64,000 bases of DNA from Saprospiraceae bacterium (GCA_027488855.1 JAIYAV010000419.1:18208-82207), one strand, 5' to 3'; counted from the stretch's first letter, positions 48,171-58,520 are shown. Notes: a model not told the origin generated them from the sequence alone. A program made the numbers and translations.

Positions 48171-51100
48171 ATGAAACAAAGTTTACTTCAGGGCATCCTT
48201 TCCCTAGGGTTTGTTCTGTGTATTTGGGTCAATGTTTTTGCCCAAAACAGCACATTAAGCGGGAAAGTAAATGCTGCCAATGGAGAGGCCTTAATCGGTG
48301 TCAACATTTTGGTAAAAGGAACTACCAACGGCACAACTACCGACCTTGACGGCAAATTCCAATTGAATCAAGTACCCGCTACTCCCGTACTCGTTTTTTC
48401 CGCCATTGGTTTTGTAACCGCAGAAATTGCAGTCAACAATCAGATGTTTGTTGAGGTAGTACTACAGGAAGACACCAAATTGCTCAGCGAAGTGGTCGTT
48501 GCTGCCTTGGGTATCAGACGTGAAGAAAAATCACTGGGTTACGCTGCCCAAACCATCAATTCCAATGCGGTACTTGACGCCAAAACCAACAACTGGGTCA
48601 GCTCCCTGTCTGGCAAAGTGGCGGGTTTGAACATTCAGGGAGTAGGTGCTGGGCCATTGGGCTCAGCCCGGATTACTCTGCGTGGCGAGTCGTCTTTGAA
48701 CCTCGACAACAACCAGGCGCTGATTGTACTCGACGGAGTACCCGTGAGCAGCAAAATCACCGGTACTGGTTATACTTCGCACTTGTCGGCGGATAGCCCG
48801 GTAGATTATGGTTCTACCCTGTCTGATTTGAACCCCGACGACATCGAAAAAGTAACCGTACTGAAAGGCCCTGGCGCTACGGCACTGTACGGTAGCCGTG
48901 CCGCAGGTGGGGCCATCATCATCACCACCAAGACGGGTGCCCGCAAAGAAAAAGGTGTAGGCATCACCTTCAACAGCAACTTCAGTGTAGAGCAAGTCAA
49001 CCGCTACCCCGATTACCAGTTTGAATACGGTGAAGGCCGTACCGATGCGTATTACTCTTACCTGGACAGCCCGGACGGCATCAACACCAGTACTGCTGTT
49101 GCGGCAGGTCGTGCCTGGGGCCCAAAATTCAACGGCCAGCAATATTTTCAATACAACCCAGCATCCCCAATCGGAAAGCCAACCGAGCGTACCCCCTGGG
49201 TCGCACACGACGATTACATTTCCGGTTTTTTTCAATTGGGCAAAAACTACTCCAACAGCCTGTCGTTTGAAGGCGGCAACGAAAACGGCTCCGCCCGTTT
49301 GTCTTTGACCCACCTCAAAAATGAATGGATCATCCCCAACACCGGTTTTGAGCGTTTGAACGCAGCCCTTTCGGTCAACCAAAAGCTTTCCAAGCGCCTG
49401 AAAATTTCTGGAAAAGCCAACTACACCAATAAGAAGAGTGACAACCTACCCCTGGCGGGCTACAACAACCAGAGCTTGATGTACTTCCTGATCCTTGGTA
49501 CCACACCCAACGTACGGCCAGAATGGTTCAAGCCTTACTGGGAACCAGGCTTGGAAAATGTCAAGCAAAGAAGCCCCTTCAACCCCGGGCCAGACAACCC
49601 TTACCTGGGTATGTACGAAATGCTGAATACTTTGAACAAAAATGGCTTGATCGGTAACGTTACGGCCAATTATGAGTTCTCGCCCAAACTGGATTTGCAG
49701 GTGCGCAGCGGAGTGGATATGTCTTTTGAGTACCGCTCACAGCAGCGCCCCTTCAGCATGACCAAATTCCCACGGGGGATGTTCCGCGAGGAAAACGTAT
49801 TCAGTTATGAAACCAATTCCGACTTCTTGTTGACCTACAAAGACACCTACGGGAGCTTGTTCAACCTGAGTGTTTCTGCGGGAGGCAATGCCATGCGCCA
49901 GACCTACGACTTTGCAGGCTTGTACGCCGATCAGTTGGCACAACCCGGCGTTTACCAGATTTCCAACAGTTTGGACCAAGCGGTAGCTGATCCACTCAAG
50001 ACCAAAAAGGCCATCAACAGTTTGTACGGAAGTGCCCAAATGTCTTTTGATGAAAAAATCTTTTTGGACATCACCGGACGCAACGATTGGTCGAGTACCC
50101 TGCCTTTTGAAAACAACTCTTTCTTCTATCCCTCGGTCAGCACCAGTCTTTTGCTGAATGAGATTTTCCATTTGCCCCGGGCAGTTACTTTTGCCAAGCT
50201 GCGTGCTTCCTGGGCACAGGTGGGCAACGATACCCGCCCTTACCAAACGGCGCGTTACTACGACCGGATTTATGGCAACAGCTTCACCAATCCGTCCCAG
50301 TTGTTCAATGCCGACCTGAAGCCGGAAATTACCAGCAGTTATGAGTTTGGTTTGGATTTGCGCTTGTTCAAAAACCGCGTTGGTTTAGACCTTGCATATT
50401 ACAACAACGAAAGCCGCAATCAAATCCTGTCTATCCCACTCGATCCAGTTTCCGGGTTCTCAAACGCCTTGATCAATGCCGGTTTGATCAACAGCAAAGG
50501 GGGCGAAGTCAAGCTGATCCTGAAGCCTTTTGTAAATCCTAAATTCAGCTGGACTGCTACCTTGCTGTGGTCTACCAACCGCAGTTATGTACGCGAATTG
50601 GCGGCAGGCATTACCAACCAGATCATTTATGGACACAATACCAACGTGACCATCGAAGCCCGCGTGGGTGGCCGCATGGGTGATATGTATGGCCGTGGTT
50701 TTCAGCGTTCTCCTGACGGACAGATCGTCTATTCTACCAACGGTTTGCCAGCACCTCTTGATCCAACCGCCAAACTTTGGGGCAACGCTTTCGCGGATTG
50801 GAAGGGCAGCATCATGAACGAATTCACGATCAAAAATGTACGCATCAGCATCCTCTTGGACGGCCAAATGGGTGGCGAAATGTACTCCCAAACCAGTCAC
50901 AAAAACAATACCCTTGGCAAGACTAAAGTTACTTTACCTGGGCGTGATGGTGGTCTCATCGGAGCAGGTGTGGTCAAACAAGCCGATGGTACTTTTGTGC
51001 CCAACACCACCAAAGTGGCGGCAAGTGCCTATTACGACAACTACTACCAGATCAGCAACGCCGAAGTCAACATCTTTGACGCGTCGTTCCTCAAAATCCG

Positions 51101-51326
51101 CGAAGTGCGGGTCGAGTTCAACCTACCGGGTCGCTGGTTGGATGGCATCGGCATCCAAAAGACCTCGGTAGCCGTTTATGGACGTGACTTGTTCAACTTC
51201 ACCGATTTCCCTGGCTTCGATCCTGAAGGGGGCAACCTCAACAGTGGCACCTTGACCCCAGGGGTAGAATTGACTCAATTTCCATCTACCCGTACTATGG
51301 GTGTGAACCTAACCTTTAAGTTTTAA
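48171..51326 (+). CDS. SusC/RagA-type TonB-linked outer-membrane receptor
   Basis: A 1051-residue protein from ATG 48171 with a signal peptide (ILSLGFVLCIWVNVFAQ). The CarboxypepD-like domain (LSGKVNAANGEALIGVNILVKGT) is followed by the plug, with ALIVLDGVPVSS and KVTVLKGPGATALYGSRAAGGAI, then a 22-strand barrel to the C-terminal GVNLTFKF. It imports nutrient oligomers with the SusD partner, whose gene starts 11 bp later. The downstream phosphatase-like gene suggests a phosphorylated or organic phosphate substrate rather than a glycan, but this is inference. Confidence 0.93.
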   Translation: MKQSLLQGILSLGFVLCIWVNVFAQNSTLSGKVNAANGEALIGVNILVKGTTNGTTTDLDGKFQLNQVPATPVLVFSAIGFVTAEIAVNNQMFVEVVLQEDTKLLSEVVVAALGIRREEKSLGYAAQTINSNAVLDAKTNNWVSSLSGKVAGLNIQGVGAGPLGSARITLRGESSLNLDNNQALIVLDGVPVSSKITGTGYTSHLSADSPVDYGSTLSDLNPDDIEKVTVLKGPGATALYGSRAAGGAIIITTKTGARKEKGVGITFNSNFSVEQVNRYPDYQFEYGEGRTDAYYSYLDSPDGINTSTAVAAGRAWGPKFNGQQYFQYNPASPIGKPTERTPWVAHDDYISGFFQLGKNYSNSLSFEGGNENGSARLSLTHLKNEWIIPNTGFERLNAALSVNQKLSKRLKISGKANYTNKKSDNLPLAGYNNQSLMYFLILGTTPNVRPEWFKPYWEPGLENVKQRSPFNPGPDNPYLGMYEMLNTLNKNGLIGNVTANYEFSPKLDLQVRSGVDMSFEYRSQQRPFSMTKFPRGMFREENVFSYETNSDFLLTYKDTYGSLFNLSVSAGGNAMRQTYDFAGLYADQLAQPGVYQISNSLDQAVADPLKTKKAINSLYGSAQMSFDEKIFLDITGRNDWSSTLPFENNSFFYPSVSTSLLLNEIFHLPRAVTFAKLRASWAQVGNDTRPYQTARYYDRIYGNSFTNPSQLFNADLKPEITSSYEFGLDLRLFKNRVGLDLAYYNNESRNQILSIPLDPVSGFSNALINAGLINSKGGEVKLILKPFVNPKFSWTATLLWSTNRSYVRELAAGITNQIIYGHNTNVTIEARVGGRMGDMYGRGFQRSPDGQIVYSTNGLPAPLDPTAKLWGNAFADWKGSIMNEFTIKNVRISILLDGQMGGEMYSQTSHKNNTLGKTKVTLPGRDGGLIGAGVVKQADGTFVPNTTKVAASAYYDNYYQISNAEVNIFDASFLKIREVRVEFNLPGRWLDGIGIQKTSVAVYGRDLFNFTDFPGFDPEGGNLNSGTLTPGVELTQFPSTRTMGVNLTFKF

Positions 51327-51337
51327 ACCATCCAGAC

Positions 51338-52822
51338 ATGAAATTCATTCACAAAATATCCGTCATTTTTTTGGCACTCGCTTTCATGCTGAGCGCCTGT
51401 ACCGAGGGCTTTGAAGAATTGAACCTCGATCCCAACCGCCCCAAAGAAGCTACTCCTGGTGTATTGTTGGGGCAGATGCAATACCGTTTTGTCAGCAATA
51501 GCATGCAGGCAGCGCGCAACTTTACCCACGAGTTGATGCAGGTAGATGCTCCTCGCGCTAGCACCAGTGGTCAAGGCTTGCACCGTTATGTAGTAAACCC
51601 GGGAGCGGGCATTTGGACCAGCTTTTATACCTTGCTGAGAGACGTGGAAGACATCTACCAAATTTCCGATGCTTTGAAGGAAAACAACTACAAAGCCATT
51701 GCACTGGTATACAAGTGTTGGGCTTACTCTATCATGACTGACTTGTACGGAGACATTCCTTATTCACAAGCAGTTAAAGCTGGCGAAGGCATTTTTGAAG
51801 CAACCTTTGACCAGCAAAAGGACATTTATACCCAGATCCTGAAAGACCTGGAAACCGCCAATGGCCTCTTTGATGATACCAAAGCATTGACTTATGCCGG
51901 GGATTTTGTGTACAATGCCAACACACTGACCGGCGGAAAAAACGTAGGCATTCAAAAGTGGAAAAAATTCACCAACTCCCTGCGCTTGCGCTTGTTGTTG
52001 CGCCTTTCCAAGCGTGACGGAGAGCTCAATGTCAACGAGCAGATCAAGGCGATTTTGGCGGATGCCACCAAGTATCCGGTATTTACTGCCAATGCCGACG
52101 AAGCAATCTTTCGCTACCCTGGTACTTTCCCCTATTTCAACCCGTACTACAACGCCCGTACTTTGGATTGGCGCGATGGAACGTACTTGACCGAATTTTT
52201 CCTGGGCAAACTCAATACCGACAAAGATCCGCGTCGTGCCATTTGGGCCATTCCGGTTACTGTAAACGGCGCATCCGTTTTCCAGGGCATCAAAAGTGGC
52301 TACCCTACTACGTTGGAATACGTGGTAGGCAAAAACTCCAGTTACCCCGACGCACTCAAAACCCTGCCACAAATGGGCGTGATGATGCCTTATGCAGAGG
52401 TAGAATTCATCAAAGCTGAATTGGCGCTCAAAGGATTCACAACGGGCAAAACCGCCAAAGCTCACTTCAACGCTGGAGTTACAGCTTCGATGGTGCAGTG
52501 GGGTGCGACCATGCCTGCCGACTTCCTGACTCAGCCCAGCGTAGCTTACGATGATACCCAAAGCACCGAGAAGCAACTGGAGCAGATCATGCTGCAAAAG
52601 TACTATGCTTACTTTTTTGTGGATTACCAAGCCTGGTTTGAAAAGCGCCGCACGGGCTACCCGGTTTTGCCACGAGGCACAGGTATTCCTGCGGAAAACC
52701 AATTTCCTTCCCGCGTGCCTTACCCAACCTATTTGCAATCGCAAAATGCTGCTAACTTGAACGCTGCGATCGCTAAGATGGGCGGGGACAATAGCAATGT
52801 GAAAGTGTGGTGGGATAAATAA
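51338..52822 (+). CDS. SusD/RagB-type surface lipoprotein
   Basis: A 494-residue protein. Lipobox MLSAC with Cys21 predicts lipidation. The SusD-like pattern includes the FEELNLDPNRPKEATP opening, YKAIALVYKCWAYSIMTDLYGDIPYSQA (helix pair with the conserved LYGDIPYSxA), and a C-terminal segment ending VKVWWDK. It captures substrate at the cell surface and closes the SusC lid. It is the second gene of the susCD pair, with a terminator after it. Confidence 0.92.
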   Translation: MKFIHKISVIFLALAFMLSACTEGFEELNLDPNRPKEATPGVLLGQMQYRFVSNSMQAARNFTHELMQVDAPRASTSGQGLHRYVVNPGAGIWTSFYTLLRDVEDIYQISDALKENNYKAIALVYKCWAYSIMTDLYGDIPYSQAVKAGEGIFEATFDQQKDIYTQILKDLETANGLFDDTKALTYAGDFVYNANTLTGGKNVGIQKWKKFTNSLRLRLLLRLSKRDGELNVNEQIKAILADATKYPVFTANADEAIFRYPGTFPYFNPYYNARTLDWRDGTYLTEFFLGKLNTDKDPRRAIWAIPVTVNGASVFQGIKSGYPTTLEYVVGKNSSYPDALKTLPQMGVMMPYAEVEFIKAELALKGFTTGKTAKAHFNAGVTASMVQWGATMPADFLTQPSVAYDDTQSTEKQLEQIMLQKYYAYFFVDYQAWFEKRRTGYPVLPRGTGIPAENQFPSRVPYPTYLQSQNAANLNAAIAKMGGDNSNVKVWWDK

Positions 52823-52848
52823 AGCACCACAAACATATATCTTCAACT

Positions 52849-52876
52849 ACGCCGGCAAAAAATCTTTTGCCGGCGT
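52849..52876 (+). terminator. Terminator after susD
   Basis: ACGCCGGCAAAA (52849-52860), loop AATC, TTTTGCCGGCGT (52865-52876), then TTTAAT. Partial read-through into the next gene is possible because that gene begins 16 bp later. Confidence 0.65.
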
Positions 52877-52892
52877 TTTAATATCCAAAATC

Positions 52893-55319
52893 ATGAAAAA
52901 ATTTATCCTCCCGCTGCTGCTGCTTTTGTATTCGGTGAGCACCTTCGCACAAAACCAACCAACCACCGTGATGCTCCCCAACGGCTGGTCGCTTACCCCT
53001 GCAGGTCGCTCGCTGGAAGTAGGCGATTTCCCACTGAACATTGCAGTGTCCAGCAACCAGCAGCGCATTGCTGTCACCAACAACGGGCAAAGCAAACAAA
53101 CCATCCAACTCATCGACCCGCTGAGTGAAAAAGTCCTGGATAAGGTGGAAATCCCCAAGTCATTTTACGGCTTGAAGTTCAGCCAGGATGGCAAATTCCT
53201 CTACGCCTCCGGGGGCAACGACAACTGCATCCGCAAATACAGCCTTCAAAATGATAAACTGGTTTTAAGCGACAGCCTGGTACTCGGCAAACCTTGGCCG
53301 GAAAAAATCTCCCCGGTGGGCATTGAAATCGACGCACAACGCGGCTTATTGTATGTAGTAACCAAAGAAAACAACGCCTTGTACATCCTCGATTTGCAAA
53401 GCAAGGCTACCGTTTTGAAGTACGACCTGGGCCATGAAGGTTACACCTGTGTGCTTTCACCAGATGCCAAAATCCTTTATATTTCCCTTTGGGGTGGCAA
53501 AAAGGTAGCTTTTTTTGATACCCAAAGCCGCAAAATTGTGGCCAGTGTTCCCGTTTCTTATAACCCGAACGAATTGATTTTGAACAAAAAGGGCAGCCTG
53601 ATTTACGTGGCCAATGCAGGCGACAACAGCGTGTCCGTGATTGATGTAGCCGCCCGAAAAGTGATCGAAGTGTTGGATGCGGCCCTGTACCCCAATGCGC
53701 CGATCGGCTCCACGACGAATGGTGTGGCCTTGTCCAAAAACGAAAAGACACTCTACATTGCCAATGCCGACAACAATTGCCTTGCCGTTTTTGACGTCAG
53801 CCACAGGGGCAAAAGCCAATCCAAAGGATTCATTCCCGTGGGTTGGTACCCCACCAGCGTGCGGGTGGTCGGCAAAAAAGTCTTGGTGGCCAATGGCAAA
53901 GGGTTCAGCTCTTTTGCCAATCCCTTGGGCCCACAACCGGTACAACGCAATGTGCGCTCCGAATCCCACCTGGGCGAATTGCCCGCCAACAACCGCATGC
54001 AGTACATCGGCAGCTTGATGAAAGGCACCTTGAGCATCATCGATCTACCTACTGCCTTCGAATTGGCTACCTACTCCACCCAAGTGTACCAAAATACCCC
54101 TTACAAAAAAGAAAAAGAATTACAAACGGAAGGTGAAGTGGGCAATCCCATTCCCATGAAAGTAGGTGACCCTTCGCCGATCAAGTACGTTTTTTATGTG
54201 CTAAAGGAAAATCGCACCTACGATCAGGTTTTGGGCGACATGCCCTCGGGCAATGGCGACACCTCCCTTTGTCTTTTTGGGGAAAAATACACGCCCAATC
54301 AGCACAAAATTGCCCGCGAATACGTGCTTTTGGACAATTTTTATGTCGATGCCGAGGTGAGTGCCGATGGCCACAACTGGTCGATGGGCGCTCTGGCCAA
54401 CGACTACTTGGAAAAAACTTGGCCTACAGGGTATGGCCGCCGTGGTGGGGTTACCGAAGGCATGGGCCGCCGCAATATTGCCAACAACAAAGGCGGCTTC
54501 ATTTGGGATTACTGCCAGCGCAAGGGGGTGAGCTACCGTACCTACGGTGTGTTTGCAGATGCGAGCAAAGGCAATATTCCGGTACTTGACGCTGCCCATG
54601 TTTGTTCAAAATTTACGGGATATTACAATGAGAAGGTACGCGATACCACCCGTTTTGCGCAATGGCGACATGATTTTGACTCTTTATTGGCCATTAAAGC
54701 CTTGCCTAGCCTAAATACCATTCGCTTGGGTGCCGACCATACCCAGGGTTTGGGGGTAGGTCGCCCGACGCCTTATGCCTGTGTGGCCGACAATGATTTG
54801 GCGGTAGGTATGTTGGTGGAGCACATCAGCAAAAGTTCCATTTGGGCGCAGTCTGCGATTTTTATTTTGGAGGACGATGCCCAAAATGGTCCCGATCACG
54901 TGGATGCCCATCGTTCGATTGCTTTTGTAGTGAGCCCTTACACCAAGCGCAATTACCTGGATCATACCATGTACTCTACTTCGGGAATGTTGCGCACCAT
55001 TGAATTGATCCTGGGTTTGCCGCCGATGAGCCAGTATGATGCTGCCGCTACGCCGATGTACCGCAGCTTTATGGCTAAGGCAGACCTGCGGCCTTATCAG
55101 GCAGTTCCAGTGGCAGTCGACCTCAACGCAACCAATCAATTGGCTACGCGCTGGTCCAAGATATCAGAAGGATTCAACTTCGCTGAAGTGGATCTGAACG
55201 ATGATCGTTTGTTCAATGAAGTGTTGTGGAAAGGTTTGAAAGGAGATGCGGCGGAAATGCCAGCACCACGGCGGAGCGCTTTTGTGAAATTGGAAGAGAA
55301 AGGAGACCGGGAAGAGTAA
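52893..55319 (+). CDS. Bifunctional YncE-like beta-propeller / phosphoesterase
   Basis: An 808-residue exported protein with a signal peptide (MKKFILPLLLLLYSVSTFA). A seven-bladed YncE-type propeller spans about residues 40-390 (repeats such as KIAVTN, LYIAN and VANAGDNSVSVIDVAARKV). The C-terminal half has a phosphoesterase (PF04185-like) core starting at VLKENRTYDQVLGD, with SADGHNWSMGA and DDAQNGPDHVDAHR carrying metal-binding residues. The fusion is a known type in Bacteroidota. Located after susCD, it probably releases phosphate from imported or surface-bound substrates. Confidence 0.85.
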   Translation: MKKFILPLLLLLYSVSTFAQNQPTTVMLPNGWSLTPAGRSLEVGDFPLNIAVSSNQQRIAVTNNGQSKQTIQLIDPLSEKVLDKVEIPKSFYGLKFSQDGKFLYASGGNDNCIRKYSLQNDKLVLSDSLVLGKPWPEKISPVGIEIDAQRGLLYVVTKENNALYILDLQSKATVLKYDLGHEGYTCVLSPDAKILYISLWGGKKVAFFDTQSRKIVASVPVSYNPNELILNKKGSLIYVANAGDNSVSVIDVAARKVIEVLDAALYPNAPIGSTTNGVALSKNEKTLYIANADNNCLAVFDVSHRGKSQSKGFIPVGWYPTSVRVVGKKVLVANGKGFSSFANPLGPQPVQRNVRSESHLGELPANNRMQYIGSLMKGTLSIIDLPTAFELATYSTQVYQNTPYKKEKELQTEGEVGNPIPMKVGDPSPIKYVFYVLKENRTYDQVLGDMPSGNGDTSLCLFGEKYTPNQHKIAREYVLLDNFYVDAEVSADGHNWSMGALANDYLEKTWPTGYGRRGGVTEGMGRRNIANNKGGFIWDYCQRKGVSYRTYGVFADASKGNIPVLDAAHVCSKFTGYYNEKVRDTTRFAQWRHDFDSLLAIKALPSLNTIRLGADHTQGLGVGRPTPYACVADNDLAVGMLVEHISKSSIWAQSAIFILEDDAQNGPDHVDAHRSIAFVVSPYTKRNYLDHTMYSTSGMLRTIELILGLPPMSQYDAAATPMYRSFMAKADLRPYQAVPVAVDLNATNQLATRWSKISEGFNFAEVDLNDDRLFNEVLWKGLKGDAAEMPAPRRSAFVKLEEKGDREE

Positions 55320-55343
55320 GCAAATATATTTGGCTATTGCAAA

Positions 55344-55383
55344 GATAGGTAGGATTTTAGCCAAGCTTAAAATCCTACCTATC
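55344..55383. terminator. Bidirectional terminator-like hairpin
   Basis: Perfect 16-bp arms GATAGGTAGGATTTTA (55344-55359) and complement (55368-55383) with an 8-nt loop, between convergent genes. Confidence 0.68.
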
Positions 55384-55425
55384 ACAGCTATGTTGTTATT
55401 CTATTTGTTTGAAACAGAGTTAATA

Positions 55426-55923
55426 TCACCCCGCCTCCTCCACTTTCTCTTCCTCCTTAACCCTCGTCCTTTCACAAGCTCCGGCGCACTGCCCGTACAA
55501 ATTCAAGGAATGGTGCAGTACATTGAACTTCAACAAATCCCCCATCATGTTTTTGATGTTCTGAATCCGAGGGTCACAAAACTCCAGCACTTTGCCACAA
55601 TCCACACAAATCAGGTGGTCGTGTTGCTTGAAGCCGTAGGACTTTTCGTACTGCGCCAGATTTTTGCCGAATTGGTGCTTTTTCACCAAATCACAGCTCA
55701 CCAACAATTCCAGGGTATGGTACACCGTGGCACGGCTCACCCGGTAGTTTTGGTTGGTCATGTGGATGTATAGGGTGTCCGCATCGAAGTGGTCGTTTCG
55801 TTTGTAAATTTCTTCCAGGATGACGTAACGTTCCGGGGTTTTGCGCAGGGCGTGTTGCTCCAGGTGCGCTGAAAAAATACTTTTTACCTCGCGGAGGATA
55901 TCATCCAGTTTGTTGTCAGACAT
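55426..55923 (-). CDS. Fur-family transcriptional regulator
   Basis: A 165-residue protein with the FUR fold: winged helix LEQHALRKTPERYVILEEIYKRNDHFDADTLYIHM then SRATVYHTLELLV, and the dimerisation part with HDHLICVDCGKVLEF, in which the H-x-H and C-x-x-C elements are metal-binding. A further GQCAGAC pair lies near the C-terminus. Its subclass (Fur, Zur or PerR) cannot be settled. It lies 10 bp after the rel gene and is probably translated from the same transcript. Confidence 0.85.
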   Translation of the reverse strand: MSDNKLDDILREVKSIFSAHLEQHALRKTPERYVILEEIYKRNDHFDADTLYIHMTNQNYRVSRATVYHTLELLVSCDLVKKHQFGKNLAQYEKSYGFKQHDHLICVDCGKVLEFCDPRIQNIKNMMGDLLKFNVLHHSLNLYGQCAGACERTRVKEEEKVEEAG

Positions 55924-55933
55924 TTTTTTTATT

Positions 55934-58156
55934 TTAACTTACCCTAGTAACAGTTGAAATGTTCTCCAGGTTGCCCAGTTCCTGAATGGCACGCTCCAAT
56001 TGGGCGGTATTTTTCACCATCAATTTGATTGTGCCTTCAAAATAACCTTCGTCCCCTTCGATGGTAAACTTGCGGATGTTGAGCCCCATTTGGCTGGACA
56101 ATTGGTGGGTTAATCTTTCGATCACGCCTACGCCCTCATCTACGCCAGTTATTTTGAGTTCAGCCACAAAACTGGCATCTTCGGTCATCACCCATTCGGC
56201 CTTCATGATCCGATAGCCGTATTGCGCCATCAAATGTAAGGCATTTGGGCATTTTGAGCGGTGAATTTTTAAACCTGCACTGGCGGTGAGGTAAGCAAAA
56301 ATGTCATCGCCCTGCACTGGGTTGCAACAAGTAGCAAAAGTATATTCAAACCTTTCGGCGGGTTCGGCATTGATCATCAAGCGGGCTTTGACCCCCGGTT
56401 TGCGGAATTGCTCCGGGTGTACCTCTGTAACATGACCAGTCACGTGTTTGGCCACTTCCGGGGCAATTTCCACCAGTTTACTTGCTTCCACTTTGAATTT
56501 GCGGAAAATATCGGCAATACTTTTGTCTTCCACTGCAATCATGTAGAAGAGATCGATTTTGGAGTTCAGTTGGAAGTACTTGAGCAGCACCTCTACCCCT
56601 TCTTCAAAATCCACCTTCAGGTTGCGCAATTTGCGCTCCAGCGCTTCTTTGCCAATTTCACCCTTGCGGCGGCGCTCCTCCTTCATTACCGAACGAATCT
56701 TGGCTTTGGCCTTGCCTGTGGCGACCATCTTCAGCCAGTCTTCGCTGGGTTTTTGGTTTTTGCTGGTGAAAATCTGCACCTGATCGCCGTTGATCAGTTT
56801 GTAGCCCATGGGTACCAACTTGTTGTTCACCTTGATGGAGATACAGTGGTAGCCGATGTCGGTGTGGATGTTGAAGGCAAAATCCAGGGCCGTGGCCCCT
56901 TTGGGCAACATTTTCATGTCGCCTTTGGGTGTATATACGTAGACCTCCTCCTGGAACAAGCTGTTGTTCTTGAAGTCGGTCATGAACTCGATGGCGTCGC
57001 TGTTCGGGTCGTCCAATACTTCGCGCACACTGTCCAGCCAGCGCTCATACACGTCGGGTTGGTTGTTCACCCCTTTGTACTTCCAGTGGGCCGCATAGCC
57101 GCGTTCCGAAATTTCGTCCATCCTTTCCGTCCGAATCTGCACTTCCACATACCGCCCACCGGGGCCAATGACCGTGGTGTGCAAGGACTCGTAACCGTTG
57201 GACTTGGGCATGGTGATCCAATCCTTGAGGCGCTCGGGTAGGGGCGTATGTACGTCCGTCACGATGGAATACGCCTGCCAGCACTTCAGTTTTTCCTTTT
57301 CCGGTGGCGAGTCGATGACGATGCGGATGGCAAAAAGGTCATAAATTTCCTCAAAAGGCACCTTTTTGGTGTTCAATTTATTCCAGATGGAGTAAATCGA
57401 TTTGGGCCGTCCAAAAATCTGCGCTTTGATTTTGGCCTCCTCCAGTTTCTGGTTCAGGGGGGCGATGAATTCTTGGATGTATTGCTCCCGGTCCTTTTTG
57501 GTTACCTTGAGTTTGTCGGCGACCAGGCGATAGTTGTCGGGATCGATGATTTTCATGCACAGATCCTGAAACTCCGTTTTGATGTTGTACAAACCCAGGC
57601 GGTGCGCCAGTGGGGCGTACATGTAACTCGTTTCAGCCGCTATCTTGAGTTGTTTGTGCCGGGGCATTGAGCCCAGGGTACGCATGTTGTGCAGGCGGTC
57701 GGCCATTTTGATGAGCACCACGCGTACATCTTCCACGAGGGTGGAGAGCACTTTTTTGAAGTTTTCCGCTTGGGGACTTTCCGAGTTGTAAGCGTTGTCC
57801 AATTTGGTCAAGCCGTCCACGATCTTGCGCACCCGGATGCCAAATTCATGCTCAATCTCATCGAGCGTGATGTCGGTGTCTTCCACCACATCGTGCAAAA
57901 GCGCACAAGCGACGGCAGTGGGCCCTAAGCCAATTTCCTCCGAGCAAATGCGCGCCACGGCAATGGGGTGCAATATGTAGGGCTCGCCCGATTTGCGCCG
58001 TTGTTCAGCGTGGGCTTGCACGGCCATTTCATAAGCTTTACGGATCATTTTGCTGTCGTCCTCGTCCATGTCGGACTTGATGGAACGCAACAATTGTCGA
58101 TAAGCATCTTGAATCAGCTTTTTCTCTTCATCCTGTATTGTCAGTACCTCTGCCAT
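55934..58156 (-). CDS. rel: Bifunctional (p)ppGpp synthetase/hydrolase (Rel/SpoT)
   Basis: A 740-residue protein with an intact HD hydrolase domain (HDVVEDT at residues 88-94), the synthetase domain including FGRPKSIYSIWNK, R309-L-K-D312 (the RxKD type typical of bifunctional enzymes) and GYESLHTTVIGP, a TGS domain (VYTPKGDMKMLPKGATALDFAFNIH), and a C-terminal zinc/ACT region. It makes and hydrolyses the stringent-response alarmone. The gene is upstream of, and closely linked to, the Fur-family regulator, an arrangement shared by many Bacteroidota. Confidence 0.95.
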   Translation of the reverse strand: MAEVLTIQDEEKKLIQDAYRQLLRSIKSDMDEDDSKMIRKAYEMAVQAHAEQRRKSGEPYILHPIAVARICSEEIGLGPTAVACALLHDVVEDTDITLDEIEHEFGIRVRKIVDGLTKLDNAYNSESPQAENFKKVLSTLVEDVRVVLIKMADRLHNMRTLGSMPRHKQLKIAAETSYMYAPLAHRLGLYNIKTEFQDLCMKIIDPDNYRLVADKLKVTKKDREQYIQEFIAPLNQKLEEAKIKAQIFGRPKSIYSIWNKLNTKKVPFEEIYDLFAIRIVIDSPPEKEKLKCWQAYSIVTDVHTPLPERLKDWITMPKSNGYESLHTTVIGPGGRYVEVQIRTERMDEISERGYAAHWKYKGVNNQPDVYERWLDSVREVLDDPNSDAIEFMTDFKNNSLFQEEVYVYTPKGDMKMLPKGATALDFAFNIHTDIGYHCISIKVNNKLVPMGYKLINGDQVQIFTSKNQKPSEDWLKMVATGKAKAKIRSVMKEERRRKGEIGKEALERKLRNLKVDFEEGVEVLLKYFQLNSKIDLFYMIAVEDKSIADIFRKFKVEASKLVEIAPEVAKHVTGHVTEVHPEQFRKPGVKARLMINAEPAERFEYTFATCCNPVQGDDIFAYLTASAGLKIHRSKCPNALHLMAQYGYRIMKAEWVMTEDASFVAELKITGVDEGVGVIERLTHQLSSQMGLNIRKFTIEGDEGYFEGTIKLMVKNTAQLERAIQELGNLENISTVTRVS

Positions 58157-58354
58157 AGTGGCTTCCTTTTACCTGGTTTTCAAATCATGGGATTGTCAGT
58201 AAACCTGCGTGGTGTTCTCCGAAAAAATGTTGATCAAAAAAAACAAAAATTGACAAAAGCTGGATTTACAAAGTTACAAAAAAACGTACGCTTTGATCTG
58301 GTCAGCAAAAAACAAATATTCGAGAGATAATCTCTGAAATTACAAAAAACATTC

Positions 58355-58362
58355 TATCTTTG
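58355..58362 (+). promoter_or_regulatory. -7 element upstream of tRNA-Leu
   Basis: TATCTTTG fits the TAnnTTTG consensus exactly. A CTG at 58334-58336 in place of the -33 TTG gives near-standard spacing. The predicted RNA start lies about 68 nt before the tRNA. Confidence 0.5.
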
Positions 58363-58435
58363 CAACGCTTTTTTAAAAACGGGAACCCAAAGGAGGGCAA
58401 AACCGTTAGAAATCAAGGGTTTTAATCCAATATTA

Positions 58436-58520
58436 GCGGGTATGGCGAAATTGGTAGACGCGCCAGACTTAGGATCTGGTGCCGCAAGGCATGGGGGTTC
58501 GAGTCCCTCTACCCGCACCA
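58436..58520 (+). tRNA. tRNA-Leu, anticodon TAG
   Basis: The acceptor arm GCGGGTA (58436-58442) pairs with TACCCGC (58510-58516). The discriminator is A58517 and CCA is encoded. The anticodon stem CCAGA/TCTGG encloses loop CTTAGGA, giving anticodon TAG (58470-58472). The variable arm is long, as in class II tRNAs, and the T loop is GGTTCGAGT. The gene reads CTA (and by wobble CTN) leucine codons. Confidence 0.95.
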
